Assembly: GCA_028287785.1 (NCBI GenBank)
Contig: JAQBOZ010000028.1
Span: 1-64,000 of the forward strand
Length of the DNA stretch: 64,000 nt
Reading direction: 5' to 3'
From: Chlorobiota bacterium
GTDB lineage: Bacteria > Bacteroidota > Ignavibacteria > OLB7
The translations under genes and the position numbers were made by a program. Numbering within the stretch: the first letter of the stretch is position 1; each line of letters begins with the position of its first letter. Below are positions 19,294 through 28,372 of this stretch, in pieces. The notes under the pieces are model-generated. The model saw nothing but the letters and a program-made list of their open reading frames with translations, did no database searches and was not told where the DNA came from.

Positions 19294-20097
19294 ATGAGAA
19301 CACTATTTCTAGCCTGGCAGGATTCCGCCACGCGCCGCTGGTTCCCCGTGGGTCGGTTGACATACAACGGCACAACCTACGAATTCCGGTATACCGAGGG
19401 AGCAAGGATCGCCAGCCACGATGGGGGCTTCACGGGGCTTCCCTCCTTTCCGGAGCTTGGGCTGGTCTACGAATCGAACAGGCTCTTCCCCCTCTTCTCC
19501 GAGAAGATCCTCTCCGGCAGCGATGCCGAGCGGGAGGCGTATGTGGAGTGGCTGGCGCTGCCGGAGGATGAGGATGATCCGATGGCGATGCTGGCCGGCG
19601 GCGGCGTGCGGCAGATCGGCGAGAAGCTGGAGATATTCCCCTGCCCGGAACCGGACGAGCATGGGCGCTACAACATCCATTTCTTCTCGCATGGCCTCCG
19701 CCATTTCCCCGCCGATGCCATCGAGCGGGTGGAACGGATGGCGCCGGGCGATCCTCTGCTCCTGGTGCTGGATATCCAGAACTCCCACGATCCCCGCGCG
19801 CTGATGCTTCGCACCGCCGAGCAGACGCCGGGCGATCTTCATCTGGTGGGCTACTGCCCGCGCTATCTGCTGGATGACGCCCTCGGCCTGATGCTCAAGA
19901 CGCACGCATCCCCGACCGTCACCGTCCGAAGGGTCAATCTCCCTCCCGCCCCCATCCAGTACCGGCTGCTGGTGAGCATGACGATGGTGTGGCCGCGCGG
20001 CTTCCATCCCTTCACCAGCCGCGCCTACCTGCCGATCGAGCCCGACGTCTTTACGCCGCGGAAGCCCGCGACCGAGCCGGAGAGCCAGGGGGCGTAA
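19294..20097 (+). CDS. HIRAN-domain protein
   Basis: A 267-residue soluble protein. The segment at about 145-190 fits the HIRAN fold: DPLLLVLDIQNSHDPRALML then LHLVGYCPRYL, the pattern of a small beta-barrel that binds single-stranded DNA 3' ends in HLTF/Rad5-type proteins and occurs alone in bacteria. The N-terminal part (AWQDSATRRWFPVGRLTY, then FPELGLVYES) resembles the start of HipA-like proteins, but no kinase domain follows. The exact role is unknown; DNA-damage or restriction-related roles are proposed for stand-alone HIRAN proteins. A strong bidirectional terminator follows. Confidence 0.7.
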   Translation: MRTLFLAWQDSATRRWFPVGRLTYNGTTYEFRYTEGARIASHDGGFTGLPSFPELGLVYESNRLFPLFSEKILSGSDAEREAYVEWLALPEDEDDPMAMLAGGGVRQIGEKLEIFPCPEPDEHGRYNIHFFSHGLRHFPADAIERVERMAPGDPLLLVLDIQNSHDPRALMLRTAEQTPGDLHLVGYCPRYLLDDALGLMLKTHASPTVTVRRVNLPPAPIQYRLLVSMTMVWPRGFHPFTSRAYLPIEPDVFTPRKPATEPESQGA

Positions 20098-20138
20098 TAT
20101 CTCCGCGAGCCACGGCGGGAGCAATCTTCTATTCCATT

Positions 20139-20181
20139 GCGGGAAGGCCCGTCCGAAACATCATCGGACGGGCCTTCCCGC
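20139..20181. terminator. Bidirectional terminator between HIRAN gene and purE
   Basis: A perfect 18-bp stem (arms 20139-20156 and 20164-20181) with a 7-nt loop lies between two convergent genes. A 12-bp direct repeat GCATAGTTGCAC (20180-20191 and 20196-20207) follows. Confidence 0.8.
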
Positions 20182-20216
20182 ATAGTTGCACTTGGGCATA
20201 GTTGCACATCAGGCGC

Positions 20217-20729
20217 CTACACCTCGATGGTCCCATCACCGGGAAGCCGCCCGTTCTGCGCGCGCGATTCTCCGGCGATGCGCGCCTTGTATTCAAGCAT
20301 CCGATCGAGCAGCGCGTCATCCATCACGCTCAGTATCTGCACCGCCAGCAGCCCCGCGTTCCGTCCCCCGCCTATCGCCACGGTGGCAACCGGCACCCCT
20401 TTCGGCATCTGCACGATCGAGAGGAGGGAATCGATCCCGCCGAGCGCCGTGGACTGCACCGGCACGCCGATCACCGGCAGCGGGGAATGTGCCGCCACCA
20501 TGCCGGGGAGATGCGCCGCGCCGCCCGCGCCGGCAATGATCACCTTGATCCCGCGCTGGTGCGCGCTCCGCCCGTACTCCGCCATATCGTCGGGCGTGCG
20601 GTGCGCGGAAACCACGCGCATCTCATACGGCACACCGAATTCCGCGATGGCATCGGCGGCCTGCCGCATGGTCGGCAGATCGGTTTCACTCCCCATGATG
20701 ATCCCGATAAGGGGTCTGCTCTCACTCAT
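20217..20729 (-). CDS. purE: N5-carboxyaminoimidazole ribonucleotide mutase
   Basis: PurE converts N5-CAIR to CAIR in purine synthesis. The 170-residue protein has [14 protein letters not shown] at the N-terminus, [15 protein letters not shown] (active-site SAHR), [14 protein letters not shown] and IGVPVQS, all intact. The start at 20729 matches the length and N-terminus of the family; an in-frame ATG at 20780 would add 17 poorly conserved residues. No purK neighbour is present. It diverges from the small membrane protein gene. Confidence 0.95.
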   Translation of the reverse strand: MSESRPLIGIIMGSETDLPTMRQAADAIAEFGVPYEMRVVSAHRTPDDMAEYGRSAHQRGIKVIIAGAGGAAHLPGMVAAHSPLPVIGVPVQSTALGGIDSLLSIVQMPKGVPVATVAIGGGRNAGLLAVQILSVMDDALLDRMLEYKARIAGESRAQNGRLPGDGTIEV

Positions 20730-20879
20730 TATCGAACTGCGTTGCTGATAAGAAATTTCGCCGGAAACGGCGCCTGCCACCGTTTGGCATGGTCATTGAT
20801 CCAGGAGTTATAGAGGCGAGAATGATCGACTCGTAGACAAATAACGGAAACTTTCGGACTTCTTTAGGAGGGTTATATC

Positions 20880-21026
20880 ATGTGGACAGTCGTAATTGTA
20901 TTGTTGGTGCTTTGGGCACTCGGGTTTGGTTTCGCACCGGGCCTCGGACCCCTTATTCATCTGCTGCTTGTGGTTGCCGTCATCGTTGCCATCGTGAACC
21001 TGATTCGCGGTCGTAGCGTTGTCTGA
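20880..21026 (+). CDS. Lmo0937/DUF5670-family small membrane protein
   Basis: A 48-residue protein, MWTVVIVLLVLWALGFGF at its start, with two short hydrophobic segments separated by a glycine/proline turn and a C-terminal NLIRGRSVV. This is the pattern of the lmo0937 (DUF5670) family of tiny membrane proteins, often linked to envelope stress. A strong ribosome-binding site (TAGGAGGG, 20865-20872) precedes the ATG. The long 3' region (21027-21242) carries two hairpins and an intrinsic terminator. Confidence 0.85.
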   Translation: MWTVVIVLLVLWALGFGFAPGLGPLIHLLLVVAVIVAIVNLIRGRSVV

Positions 21027-21080
21027 TGGCATTGACATCATAAAGAGACAACGAGCTACGGTTGATCCCTGGAAGAAGAA

Positions 21081-21134
21081 CTTTGCCCGTGTCATCGGTC
21101 CATCTCTCCCCCCCGGACCGATACACGGGCAAAG
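21081..21134 (+). ncRNA. Long hairpin in the 3' region of the small membrane protein gene
   Basis: CTTTGCCCGTGTCATCGGTC pairs with the reverse-complementary segment at 21115-21134, giving a stem of about 20 bp with one mismatch and a loop rich in C and T. The same GCCCGTGT / ACACGGGC arms recur in the terminator at 21211-21242, so alternative pairing between the two structures is possible. It could be a 3' UTR-derived small RNA or a regulatory element. Confidence 0.5.
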
Positions 21135-21210
21135 TCCTGGTTCGCAACCGGCTGCATGAGATCCGTGTGCCTTCCGGCCCTCCCTTGTGCATACGAATTC
21201 GTTGTCTTGC

Positions 21211-21242
21211 GCCCGTGTCGTCTTTCGACACGGGCTTTTTTT
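21211..21242 (+). terminator. Intrinsic terminator
   Basis: A textbook terminator: a perfect 10-bp GC-rich stem (GCCCGTGTCG / CGACACGGGC), 5-nt loop, then seven T. It ends the transcript that starts at the 48-residue protein gene. Confidence 0.92.
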
Positions 21243-21344
21243 ATCAGCCACCGGCTGAACGCTTCCGCGCGGCACCGTCCAAATTGAAAAGGGGGCATGC
21301 AGTTATCCGCTCGTCACAGGCCCGCCACCATCTCCCGAGAAAAA

Positions 21345-21359
21345 TTTAAGAACTCTTTA
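21345..21359. promoter_or_regulatory. 15-bp operator-like motif, copy 1
   Basis: TTTAAGAACTCTTTA, with imperfect dyad symmetry (TTAAGA / TCTTTAA), lies 77 bp upstream of the zinc-ribbon gene that precedes the giant regulator. An identical 15-mer is at 25298-25312, ahead of the gene after the regulator. It may be the regulator's own binding site or a shared promoter element. Confidence 0.5.
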
Positions 21360-21436
21360 AGAGCATCCATCATGTTGTATCGTGAATCGGATTCACTGAT
21401 CGGTTACCTTCAACATCATGGAGTTGAAACCCCCTC

Positions 21437-21712
21437 ATGGCACAATTTGCACGATGCCCGGAGTGCGGAGCCCTCAACGACGGCGCCTCCCACGACTGTT
21501 ATCTCTGCGGGGCCTCACCGCTGCTCCTTGCCTGCTCCGCCTGCGGCGCCGAAGTCCGCAATCCCGTTCACTCCTCCTGCCCCGCCTGCGGATCGGAGTA
21601 CGCCCACCGGCGTCGACGGCCCGGCATGAATGGCGGTCATGACGGAGATGATGCCGATCGCGCCGGGCCGCTCCCCCGGCCCGGAACGCTCCTGTCGCGC
21701 GGGAAATGCTAG
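21437..21712 (+). CDS. Double zinc-ribbon protein
   Basis: A 91-residue protein with four CxxC pairs: CPEC at 7-10, CYLC at 21-24, CSAC at 33-36 and CPAC at 48-51. This is enough for two treble-clef/zinc-ribbon units. The last 35 residues are basic and glycine-rich and less conserved-looking. It lies 48 bp upstream of the giant regulator gene and probably shares its transcript, so a role in nucleic-acid or protein binding beside the regulator is inferred. Confidence 0.6.
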   Translation: MAQFARCPECGALNDGASHDCYLCGASPLLLACSACGAEVRNPVHSSCPACGSEYAHRRRRPGMNGGHDGDDADRAGPLPRPGTLLSRGKC

Positions 21713-21760
21713 ATTGTCGATCTCCGTGAAACAGCCTCGATTCTCATCGGAACATATGAT

Positions 21761-24700
21761 ATGTCGCCTCGGATAAAAGAATTCATCAACCGTGGGGTGA
21801 TGCCCCTGGTGGGCCGCGAACGCGAGCTTCGCATCCTCCTCGACGCCTTTGCCGGGCTCCTGGAAGGGGAGCCGCGCGCGGTCTGGATGAGCGGCGCGCC
21901 GGGGGCCGGCAAGAGCAGGCTGCTGGACGAGCTGAAGGCGCGGGCAAGGGACTCCACCGCCCGTTCCCTTATCGTTCACGCGAAATGGTACGAAGGTGAG
22001 GGAATCGAGCTTGGCCCGCTCAGCAACGCGCTGGAGGTGCTCCGCCCCGCGCTGGCCGCGCCGCTGGCCGCCAGGATCTATCGCGATGGCGCGGTCGCCA
22101 CCGTCGATGCCGCGGTGGAGGCGGTGCAGATCGTCTCCCGCCGCTATCCGGTGGTCCTGATCCTGGACGATCTCCATTATCTCAATTCATCATCGGAGCT
22201 GGGTCGGTTCGTTGCCGCGATCGAGGAGATACCGCTGCTGCTGGTGGTGACCACGCGCCCGGTGGAGAACCCCGCGCTCCGCTCCTTCCGCTCGGCGCTC
22301 GCCGGCTCTATTCCCCCGCAGGAGCTGGAGATAGGCCCGCTGGATGGCGCCGGCATCGCGGAGGCGGCCACGGCGCTCTTCGGCACGGAGCCGCCGGAGG
22401 GGATGCTGGGGCAGATCGCCGATCTTTCGGCTGGGCTTCCGCTGGCGCTGCGCGAGGTGTTCCGGGAGCTGATCGCGGCGGAGCATCTGGTGCCGATCGG
22501 CGAGGGGTGGGACTGGCGCACTGCATCGCTTCCCGATGACGATCTCCGCGCCATCGGCGACCGCGTTCACGGCTTCTCGGGTCGGCTGGCGTCGCTCCCG
22601 GTGGCGGAGCGGCGGATACTGGCGCTGGCCGCGTATCTGGGGGAGCAGTTCAACCGCGATCTTCTCCGCCATCTCTGCGAGCGGACGATCGGCTGGGACG
22701 ATCACGCGTTCGAACGGCTGATCATCGGCGGCTTTATCGCGGTCTCCACGCCATCCATCCGGTTCGGAGCGCGGGAACAGGAGGGTCGCGTCTGCTACGC
22801 GTTCATGCACACGCTCCTCTGGAAGGCGGCCGGCGCGCTGGAGATCGAGGGGATTCCCGGACGGCGGGAGCTTGCGGCGATCATCCTCGACATCCTGATG
22901 CGCGGCGCCGGTGAGCTCTACACCGTTGCCCCGCTCGAAGTTGCCGATGTCTGCGCCCTCGATGAATCCGATCTGGCCCGGCTCTTCTCATGGCTTGTCG
23001 TGGTCGGCCGGAAGCTCTCACCGATCTATGCCGAGGCATACGTGGCGCTCTGCCGCGCAACGCTGGAGCCGTGCCGGACGGCGGAGATCGCCATCACCGC
23101 AAACGAGACATTGCTTGATGGATACCTGGAGGCGCTCTCCGTCTATGGCGACAGGCTCTACATCACCGGCGCGCGGGAGGCGCTTCACAACGTCACCTCG
23201 GAGATCACCGCGATCCTGGAGCGATTCGCCGGACGCGAGCCGCGCACCGCCGGCGAGCGGATGATCCGCCTGGATGCCGCCGTCGTGGTCTGGAAGGACG
23301 CGCTGATGCAGGGGGACCCGGAGCGCGCCAAGGGATTTCTGGACGAACTGCTCAAGGTGCTCCCCCAGCCCGCAGAGCAGAGCGACCGGGAGCTGCGCGG
23401 CGCCGCCGAGGCCATACGGCTGCTGGCGTCGTACTGGTTTGGACGTGGGGAGTTTGCGGAGGGGCTCGATCTGGCGACCCCCTATATCGGTGAGATGGAC
23501 CGGATGCGGCCGGAAACGCTGAACGCACTGTTCAAGGTGCTCCTTCCCGCGATGCTGACGGCCGGCAGATTATCCGAGGCCGGCCAGATTGTGGAATCAG
23601 GCCTTCGCCTCCGCCGCGAAGCCGACCTCTTCACCGAGTACGAACTGCTCTGGCACGCCGCCAATTACGCCCGCATCGTTCGTGACTTCCGAAGCCTCCG
23701 CCAGTACGCAACCGAGGCGCGCAACCTGGTTGATCGTTATCCCGCCTATCGCAATCTCAGCACCAATTACTTTTTCCTTCCTTACGTGGCAGCGTGTGAA
23801 GGGAACCCGGATGAACTCGCCCGTCTGGAGAATGATTTCCAGGCGGTTCCCCCGCCGACTCGATCCTCGCCGGAGCAGGTGACCGGCGCCAAGTATCAGT
23901 TCATGTGGGCATGGAATCTCCTGGGCGTACCGGAACGCGCGTTGAAGTTCGCACGCGAACTCAACGAACGTGGAGTTCTCTCTCCCCTGTTACGCATGCG
24001 CGTGGCGGAGGAGGAATTGCGCTCTTATATCGACCTTAGAAAAACAGAATCCATCCCTGATGTGCTTCAACGGTTTCACAAGCTGTCCGAACAACTCGGC
24101 GATGACTATCTCAATCCCGAATCCACCACGGGGCGCCGCGCAAGGATGTTGAGGCTTCTGGCCGAATCGCTGTCACAGAGCGAGCCTGATGGGCTTCGGG
24201 AATATGTGATTGAGCTGAAGGATGATATCGAGGATGTCGATGGCATACGCGCGGCCAGACTGCTGTTGGAAGCGGCGGAAAAGAGCAGTGGACGGAAGCG
24301 GGAGTTCAACGACGCTGCATACACCGCTCTTGAACTGGCATTGAAGGAAGCCCAGCAGGAGGCCGCGACCGGATTTGCCCATCACCACCTGGATCAGTTG
24401 GCATCCCTCCTTCCCAAAACCAGGCTGTCCCGATTCCGACAGATGGTTGGTGATGATCCCAGGATCATCGAAGAGATACAGGTCGAGCACAAAGCAGGCA
24501 TCGAGGTGGAGCAGCATGACAGAAAGATTCTTCGAGCCTTTGGGGCGCTCCGTATTGAAGGCGTTGACGATGTCGGCGCAAAGCTGGAATCCAAGACACG
24601 AACGCTTGTGGCCGCACTCGTGGTCTCGAAACTGGGTGATACGCGCTCGCTTGGTGAGTTAACAAGAGATCGTCTGGCGGACCTTCTCTGGCCCGATATG

Positions 24701-25267
24701 CCGTCGGACAAGGCAGTCAACAATCTTCATGCAACCCTCAGCTATGCCCGCCGCTTCCTTGGAGGGAGCAACACAGTTCTTCAATCCGATGGAGTGTATA
24801 CGCTTGGTGATGATGTCGCCATCGACGCCGTCGAATTCAGAGAGAGCGTCAAGAAGGGGAACCGATTGTACAGCGAGGGTGTCTATTTCGGAGCCGCCGC
24901 CGCCTACCGGCACGCGCTCGATCTGGCAACCGGCGATTTTCTCGAAGGGATGTACGCGGAGTGGGTCGATACCGTCCGCGAAACTCTGCGGGGCGAGCTG
25001 GCAACCGCGCTGGAGAGATTGATCGGCCTGGAGATCGACCGTGAGGAGTATGCCGCGGTCCCGGCGCTGGCGGAGCGTCTGCTGGCGCTCGACGACCTTC
25101 ACGACGGCGCGTACGAGGCTCTCATCCGCTCGGCCGCCGCCCGCGGCGCCCGCCGTGAGGCATTCAGCTATTTCAACCGATACGAGGTCGCGCTCGACGC
25201 TTACGGCGCCGGTCCCGCGCGGAAAATCACGGAGCTGATGAACAGGGTTCGCGCCGGAGATGCGTGA
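21761..25267 (+). CDS. Giant AAA ATPase / SARP-like (BTAD) transcriptional regulator
   Basis: A 1168-residue STAND-type regulator. An N-terminal AAA module has Walker A GAPGAGKS (45-52) and Walker B VVLILDDLHY near 130. The middle (about 400-900) is helical and TPR-like. At the C-terminus, from about 925, an OmpR-like winged-helix segment (FGALRIEG, RDRLADLLWPD, AVNNLHATLSYARRFLGG) leads into a bacterial transcriptional activator domain (AAAAYRHALDLATGDFLEG, ALDAYGAGP). In AfsR/SARP and most LAL-type proteins these DNA-binding modules are N-terminal, so the order here is inverted. It likely activates genes in response to a ligand or nucleotide signal. The segment around 23640-24800 looks less GC-rich than the rest. 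Confidence 0.8.
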   Translation: MSPRIKEFINRGVMPLVGRERELRILLDAFAGLLEGEPRAVWMSGAPGAGKSRLLDELKARARDSTARSLIVHAKWYEGEGIELGPLSNALEVLRPALAAPLAARIYRDGAVATVDAAVEAVQIVSRRYPVVLILDDLHYLNSSSELGRFVAAIEEIPLLLVVTTRPVENPALRSFRSALAGSIPPQELEIGPLDGAGIAEAATALFGTEPPEGMLGQIADLSAGLPLALREVFRELIAAEHLVPIGEGWDWRTASLPDDDLRAIGDRVHGFSGRLASLPVAERRILALAAYLGEQFNRDLLRHLCERTIGWDDHAFERLIIGGFIAVSTPSIRFGAREQEGRVCYAFMHTLLWKAAGALEIEGIPGRRELAAIILDILMRGAGELYTVAPLEVADVCALDESDLARLFSWLVVVGRKLSPIYAEAYVALCRATLEPCRTAEIAITANETLLDGYLEALSVYGDRLYITGAREALHNVTSEITAILERFAGREPRTAGERMIRLDAAVVVWKDALMQGDPERAKGFLDELLKVLPQPAEQSDRELRGAAEAIRLLASYWFGRGEFAEGLDLATPYIGEMDRMRPETLNALFKVLLPAMLTAGRLSEAGQIVESGLRLRREADLFTEYELLWHAANYARIVRDFRSLRQYATEARNLVDRYPAYRNLSTNYFFLPYVAACEGNPDELARLENDFQAVPPPTRSSPEQVTGAKYQFMWAWNLLGVPERALKFARELNERGVLSPLLRMRVAEEELRSYIDLRKTESIPDVLQRFHKLSEQLGDDYLNPESTTGRRARMLRLLAESLSQSEPDGLREYVIELKDDIEDVDGIRAARLLLEAAEKSSGRKREFNDAAYTALELALKEAQQEAATGFAHHHLDQLASLLPKTRLSRFRQMVGDDPRIIEEIQVEHKAGIEVEQHDRKILRAFGALRIEGVDDVGAKLESKTRTLVAALVVSKLGDTRSLGELTRDRLADLLWPDMPSDKAVNNLHATLSYARRFLGGSNTVLQSDGVYTLGDDVAIDAVEFRESVKKGNRLYSEGVYFGAAAAYRHALDLATGDFLEGMYAEWVDTVRETLRGELATALERLIGLEIDREEYAAVPALAERLLALDDLHDGAYEALIRSAAARGARREAFSYFNRYEVALDAYGAGPARKITELMNRVRAGDA

Positions 25268-25297
25268 TCCACGAGAAGTTTCCCCCTTCAAAGTGTT

Positions 25298-25312
25298 TTT
25301 AAGAACTCTTTA
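25298..25312. promoter_or_regulatory. 15-bp operator-like motif, copy 2
   Basis: TTTAAGAACTCTTTA, identical to 21345-21359, lies 31 bp after the regulator stop and 52 bp before the next start codon. Its conservation at both ends of the regulator locus suggests common control. Confidence 0.5.
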
Positions 25313-25364
25313 GGCCCCGGTTATAGGTTATGGACATAGCGTAAACACTCAGTCAGGAACGATC

Positions 25365-25931
25365 ATGAAATCAGCAATGCGACATATCATCATTCAGGGG
25401 TCTGGCGCCTTTATTCTGGCCGGGCTGGGGATCGTGCTGGCGAGCCTGGCTCTGCGGGCGCAGAGCGCCGTCGAGACATCGATCACATCAAACGGCGGCG
25501 ACATGCGATCGGGGAGCTATGGCGAGCTTTACTCCACGATCGGGGAGCCGATAGCCGAAGATCCGGGTATTAAAGATGATGGCTCCACGTTTACCGGCTT
25601 CTGGCAGGTGAACAACCCGCACCCGGAGGCGGGAATCCGCGAGGAGGCCGGCTCCGGCATGTTCGCCGCGACGAGCATCGCGGGCGCGACGCCCGATCCA
25701 TTCTCCACGGTCGTATCGGTCGAGCTGCGGCTGGCGCATTACGGCATCGTGGAACTGAAGGCGTATGATCTTCTCGGACGCGAGGCGGCCCGGCTGGTGA
25801 GCGGCCCCCGCGATGCCGGAGCGCTCCGCGTTGAATGGCAGCCCACGGGGCTCCCGGCCGGAAGCTATCTCCTGCGGCTGACTGTGAACGGCGAGGAGCA
25901 GGGGACGCGGCTGGTGCATTACTACAAATAG
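25365..25931 (+). CDS. Small secreted protein with T9SS type A sorting domain
   Basis: A 188-residue protein. A signal peptide (hydrophobic to about residue 33, ending near RAQS) is followed by a short region with NGGDMRSGSYGELYSTIGEP, a pattern common near the N-terminus of Kapabacteria/Ignavibacteria-type surface proteins. A C-terminal sorting domain follows (TPDPFSTVVSVELRL, then YDLLGREAARL and LPAGSYLLRL). Almost no cargo lies between, so it is a minimal T9SS substrate. It begins a two-gene unit with 25970-26968, downstream of the regulator and its motif. Confidence 0.75.
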   Translation: MKSAMRHIIIQGSGAFILAGLGIVLASLALRAQSAVETSITSNGGDMRSGSYGELYSTIGEPIAEDPGIKDDGSTFTGFWQVNNPHPEAGIREEAGSGMFAATSIAGATPDPFSTVVSVELRLAHYGIVELKAYDLLGREAARLVSGPRDAGALRVEWQPTGLPAGSYLLRLTVNGEEQGTRLVHYYK

Positions 25932-25969
25932 AAGTTGGAACATCAACGATACAGAAGGACTATCATATC

Positions 25970-26968
25970 ATGAAAACAACAGCGACGCTTTTCGGCCTGC
26001 TCCTGCTCGCGGCGGCAACGGCACTGGCCGGGGTTCCGAGAACCATCAACTATCAGGGACGGGCGGTCAACGGTCAGGGAGCGCTCACCGGGACGCATCA
26101 GATCACCTTCCGCATCTACGATGTGGCTACCGGCGGAACCCCGCTCTTCACCGAGCAGCAGCCGGGGATCGATTTCAAGAACGGGATCTTCACGGCGGCG
26201 ATCGGCAACCTTACGTTCGGCGGCATTCCCGAATCGATCAGCTTCGACAAGCAGCTCTGGCTGGGGGTGACCATCTCCGGCTTCAACGGCGACGCGGAGC
26301 TGAGCCCGCGCTTCACACTCAGAGCATCGCCCTACGCGCTCCACTCGACGATTGCCGATTCCGCCGCGCGCGCGGCCCAGGCGCTGAAAGCCCTGCGTGC
26401 CGATTCGGCGAAGACGCTCGATCTCCCCGCCAGCCTCCGAGGCGCCGAGGGGGTCAACCCGCTCTTCGAGGTAAGGAATGACAAGGGAACGGCGCTCCGG
26501 ACGCAGGGAACAACGTTCGCCACCGTGAGCGACGGCATCGACAGCACGACGAAGCACTATGTGTCGGGGGAGACCTCGGGGGATGCCGGGAAGCCGGGTC
26601 CGGGCGCTCTCTATCGCGATAACGCGCCGATGGCCTGGGGCATCGTATCGAGCGACGGCACGTTGCGGAGCGGGTTCGGCATCGACAGCGTCCGTCGCGC
26701 GGGGCTGCTCTACGCCGTGTATCTTTCGAACTCCGCTGCCGCGATCATTCCAGCGGACCCGAGCAGCCCTCCCGCCCTTGCCCCGATGATCACGCAGGGG
26801 GATGTCACCAGCGGAACCGGGACGCCGGCATTCATGAGCTGGTTGTACGCGACCAATCCGAAAAAGCAGGGATATCTGATGAACGTGGTGGTGGTAAAGG
26901 CGGGGAACATCGACGGCGCGGCGACCAGCGCGGCGTTCTCGATCGTCGTCTTCGGGCGGCCTCAGTAG
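25970..26968 (+). CDS. Secreted protein with an INYQGR-type N-terminal domain
   Basis: A 332-residue protein with a signal peptide ending at ALA. It opens with TINYQGRAVNGQG and THQITFRIYDVATGG, then LRASPYALHSTIADSA near 125. These segments recur at the N-termini of many secreted proteins of Bacteroidota-like genomes, often upstream of tail-fibre-type repeats. The C-terminal half (about 190-332) is unrecognised and has no T9SS sorting domain, so export beyond the periplasm is unclear. ATG 25970 is used because the signal peptide starts there. It lies 38 bp after the small T9SS protein. Confidence 0.65.
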   Translation: MKTTATLFGLLLLAAATALAGVPRTINYQGRAVNGQGALTGTHQITFRIYDVATGGTPLFTEQQPGIDFKNGIFTAAIGNLTFGGIPESISFDKQLWLGVTISGFNGDAELSPRFTLRASPYALHSTIADSAARAAQALKALRADSAKTLDLPASLRGAEGVNPLFEVRNDKGTALRTQGTTFATVSDGIDSTTKHYVSGETSGDAGKPGPGALYRDNAPMAWGIVSSDGTLRSGFGIDSVRRAGLLYAVYLSNSAAAIIPADPSSPPALAPMITQGDVTSGTGTPAFMSWLYATNPKKQGYLMNVVVVKAGNIDGAATSAAFSIVVFGRPQ

Positions 26969-26994
26969 CCGCGTCGCCGGAAGCAGATACGCGC

Positions 26995-27030
26995 GAAGGC
27001 CCGATCATCCGCTGTGGTGATCGGGCCTTC
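26995..27030. terminator. Bidirectional terminator between a secreted-protein gene and murA
   Basis: A perfect 13-bp stem (GAAGGCCCGATCA / TGATCGGGCCTTC) with a 10-nt loop lies between convergent genes. Confidence 0.8.
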
Positions 27031-27065
27031 TCACATACAGGCATATCGCGCCGGCGCATCGCCAT

Positions 27066-28328
27066 CTACATCTCTTCGGTCTTCTCCCGCCTGATATCGG
27101 CGCCAAGCGCGGTCAGCTTGTGCTCAAGCCCCTCGTACCCGCGATCGAGATGATAGACGCGGAGCACTTCGGTTTCACCATCGGCCACAAGGCCGGCCAG
27201 CACCATCGACACGGAGGCGCGGAGATCGGTGCTCATGACGGTTGCCCCGGTGAGCTTTCCGCCGCCGCGGATGGTGGCGGTGTTGTCGTTGACATGGATA
27301 TCGCAGCCGAGGCGCGCCAGCTCGGGGACGTGGGAGAATCGATCGCGATAGACGGTATCGGTGACGGTGCTCGTGCCGTCGGCGCAGGCCATCAGCGCCA
27401 TCCACTGCGCCTGCACATCGGTCGGGAAGCCGGGATAGACCGCCGTGGTGATGCCGACGGGGGCCAGCTTCTCCGGGGCCTTCAGCGTGATCACATCGGC
27501 GCGGATATCGATCTCGCAGCCTGCCTCCTCCAGCTTTTCAAGGACGAACGCGAGATGATACGGGTTGGTTTTGCAGACATTGGCCCTGCCGCCGGTGATG
27601 GCGACGGCGATCAGCAGCGTCGCCGCCTCGATCCGGTCGGGGATCGTCTCCTCGTCCACCGGCTTCAGATCATCCACGCCGTCGATGGTGATGGTGGAGG
27701 TGCCGAGCCCCTCGATCTGTGCCCCCATCTTCTGAAGGAAGCGGCCGGCGGCCGTCACCTCCGGCTCCATCGCCGCGTTGGTGATCACCGTCCGTCCCCT
27801 GGCGAGCGTGGCGGCGGCCATCACGTTGAATGTGGCCCCCACCGACGCGAAATCGAAGCTGACACGGGCACCCTTCAGGCGTTCCGCCCTGGCGATGATA
27901 TAGCCCCCCTCCAGCGTGATCTCCGCGCCGAGGCGTTCCAGCCCCTTCAGGTGAAAATCGACGGGGCGCGGGCCCCAGGCGCATCCGCCGGGAAGCGAGA
28001 CTTTCGCGTAGCCGTAGCGGGCCAGCAGCGGGCCAAGGACGTGGATCGACGCGCGCATCCTCTTGACATGCTCGTACGGAGCCTCCTGCCGGGGGATATT
28101 GGTCGTGTCGAGAAACAGCTCGTTATCGTTCAACTCCGCGTGGGCTCCCATGGAGCTCATCAGCCTGGACATCGTCCAGACGTCGCGGATGTTGGGGGTG
28201 TTGCGGAGCCGGAAGACGCCGGGGGCCAGCAGTGCGGCGGGCATCAGCTCAAGGGTGGCGTTTTTCGCGCCGGTGACGTTGACGGAGCCGCTCAGAGGGG
28301 CGCCGCCGCGAATGACGAATTTATCCAT
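27066..28328 (-). CDS. murA: UDP-N-acetylglucosamine 1-carboxyvinyltransferase
   Basis: MurA transfers enolpyruvate from PEP to UDP-GlcNAc in the first committed step of peptidoglycan synthesis. The 420-residue length is normal. The N-terminus reads [18 protein letters not shown], and the catalytic cysteine lies in [13 protein letters not shown] (Cys116), the position targeted by fosfomycin; NMTDPFPT-type substrate residues correspond to [21 protein letters not shown]. All looks functional. An interspersed palindromic element ends 45 bp before its start codon. Confidence 0.96.
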   Translation of the reverse strand: MDKFVIRGGAPLSGSVNVTGAKNATLELMPAALLAPGVFRLRNTPNIRDVWTMSRLMSSMGAHAELNDNELFLDTTNIPRQEAPYEHVKRMRASIHVLGPLLARYGYAKVSLPGGCAWGPRPVDFHLKGLERLGAEITLEGGYIIARAERLKGARVSFDFASVGATFNVMAAATLARGRTVITNAAMEPEVTAAGRFLQKMGAQIEGLGTSTITIDGVDDLKPVDEETIPDRIEAATLLIAVAITGGRANVCKTNPYHLAFVLEKLEEAGCEIDIRADVITLKAPEKLAPVGITTAVYPGFPTDVQAQWMALMACADGTSTVTDTVYRDRFSHVPELARLGCDIHVNDNTATIRGGGKLTGATVMSTDLRASVSMVLAGLVADGETEVLRVYHLDRGYEGLEHKLTALGADIRREKTEEM

Positions 28329-28372
28329 AGAGGGCGAAGTTACGGGATTTCCCCATCTCCCCGCTCGGCCAG

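Noticed and set aside
20808-21275. 155-codon minus-strand frame between purE and the zinc-ribbon gene
   Set aside because: It runs through the terminator hairpins and opposite the 48-residue DUF5670-type gene, which has a strong ribosome-binding site.
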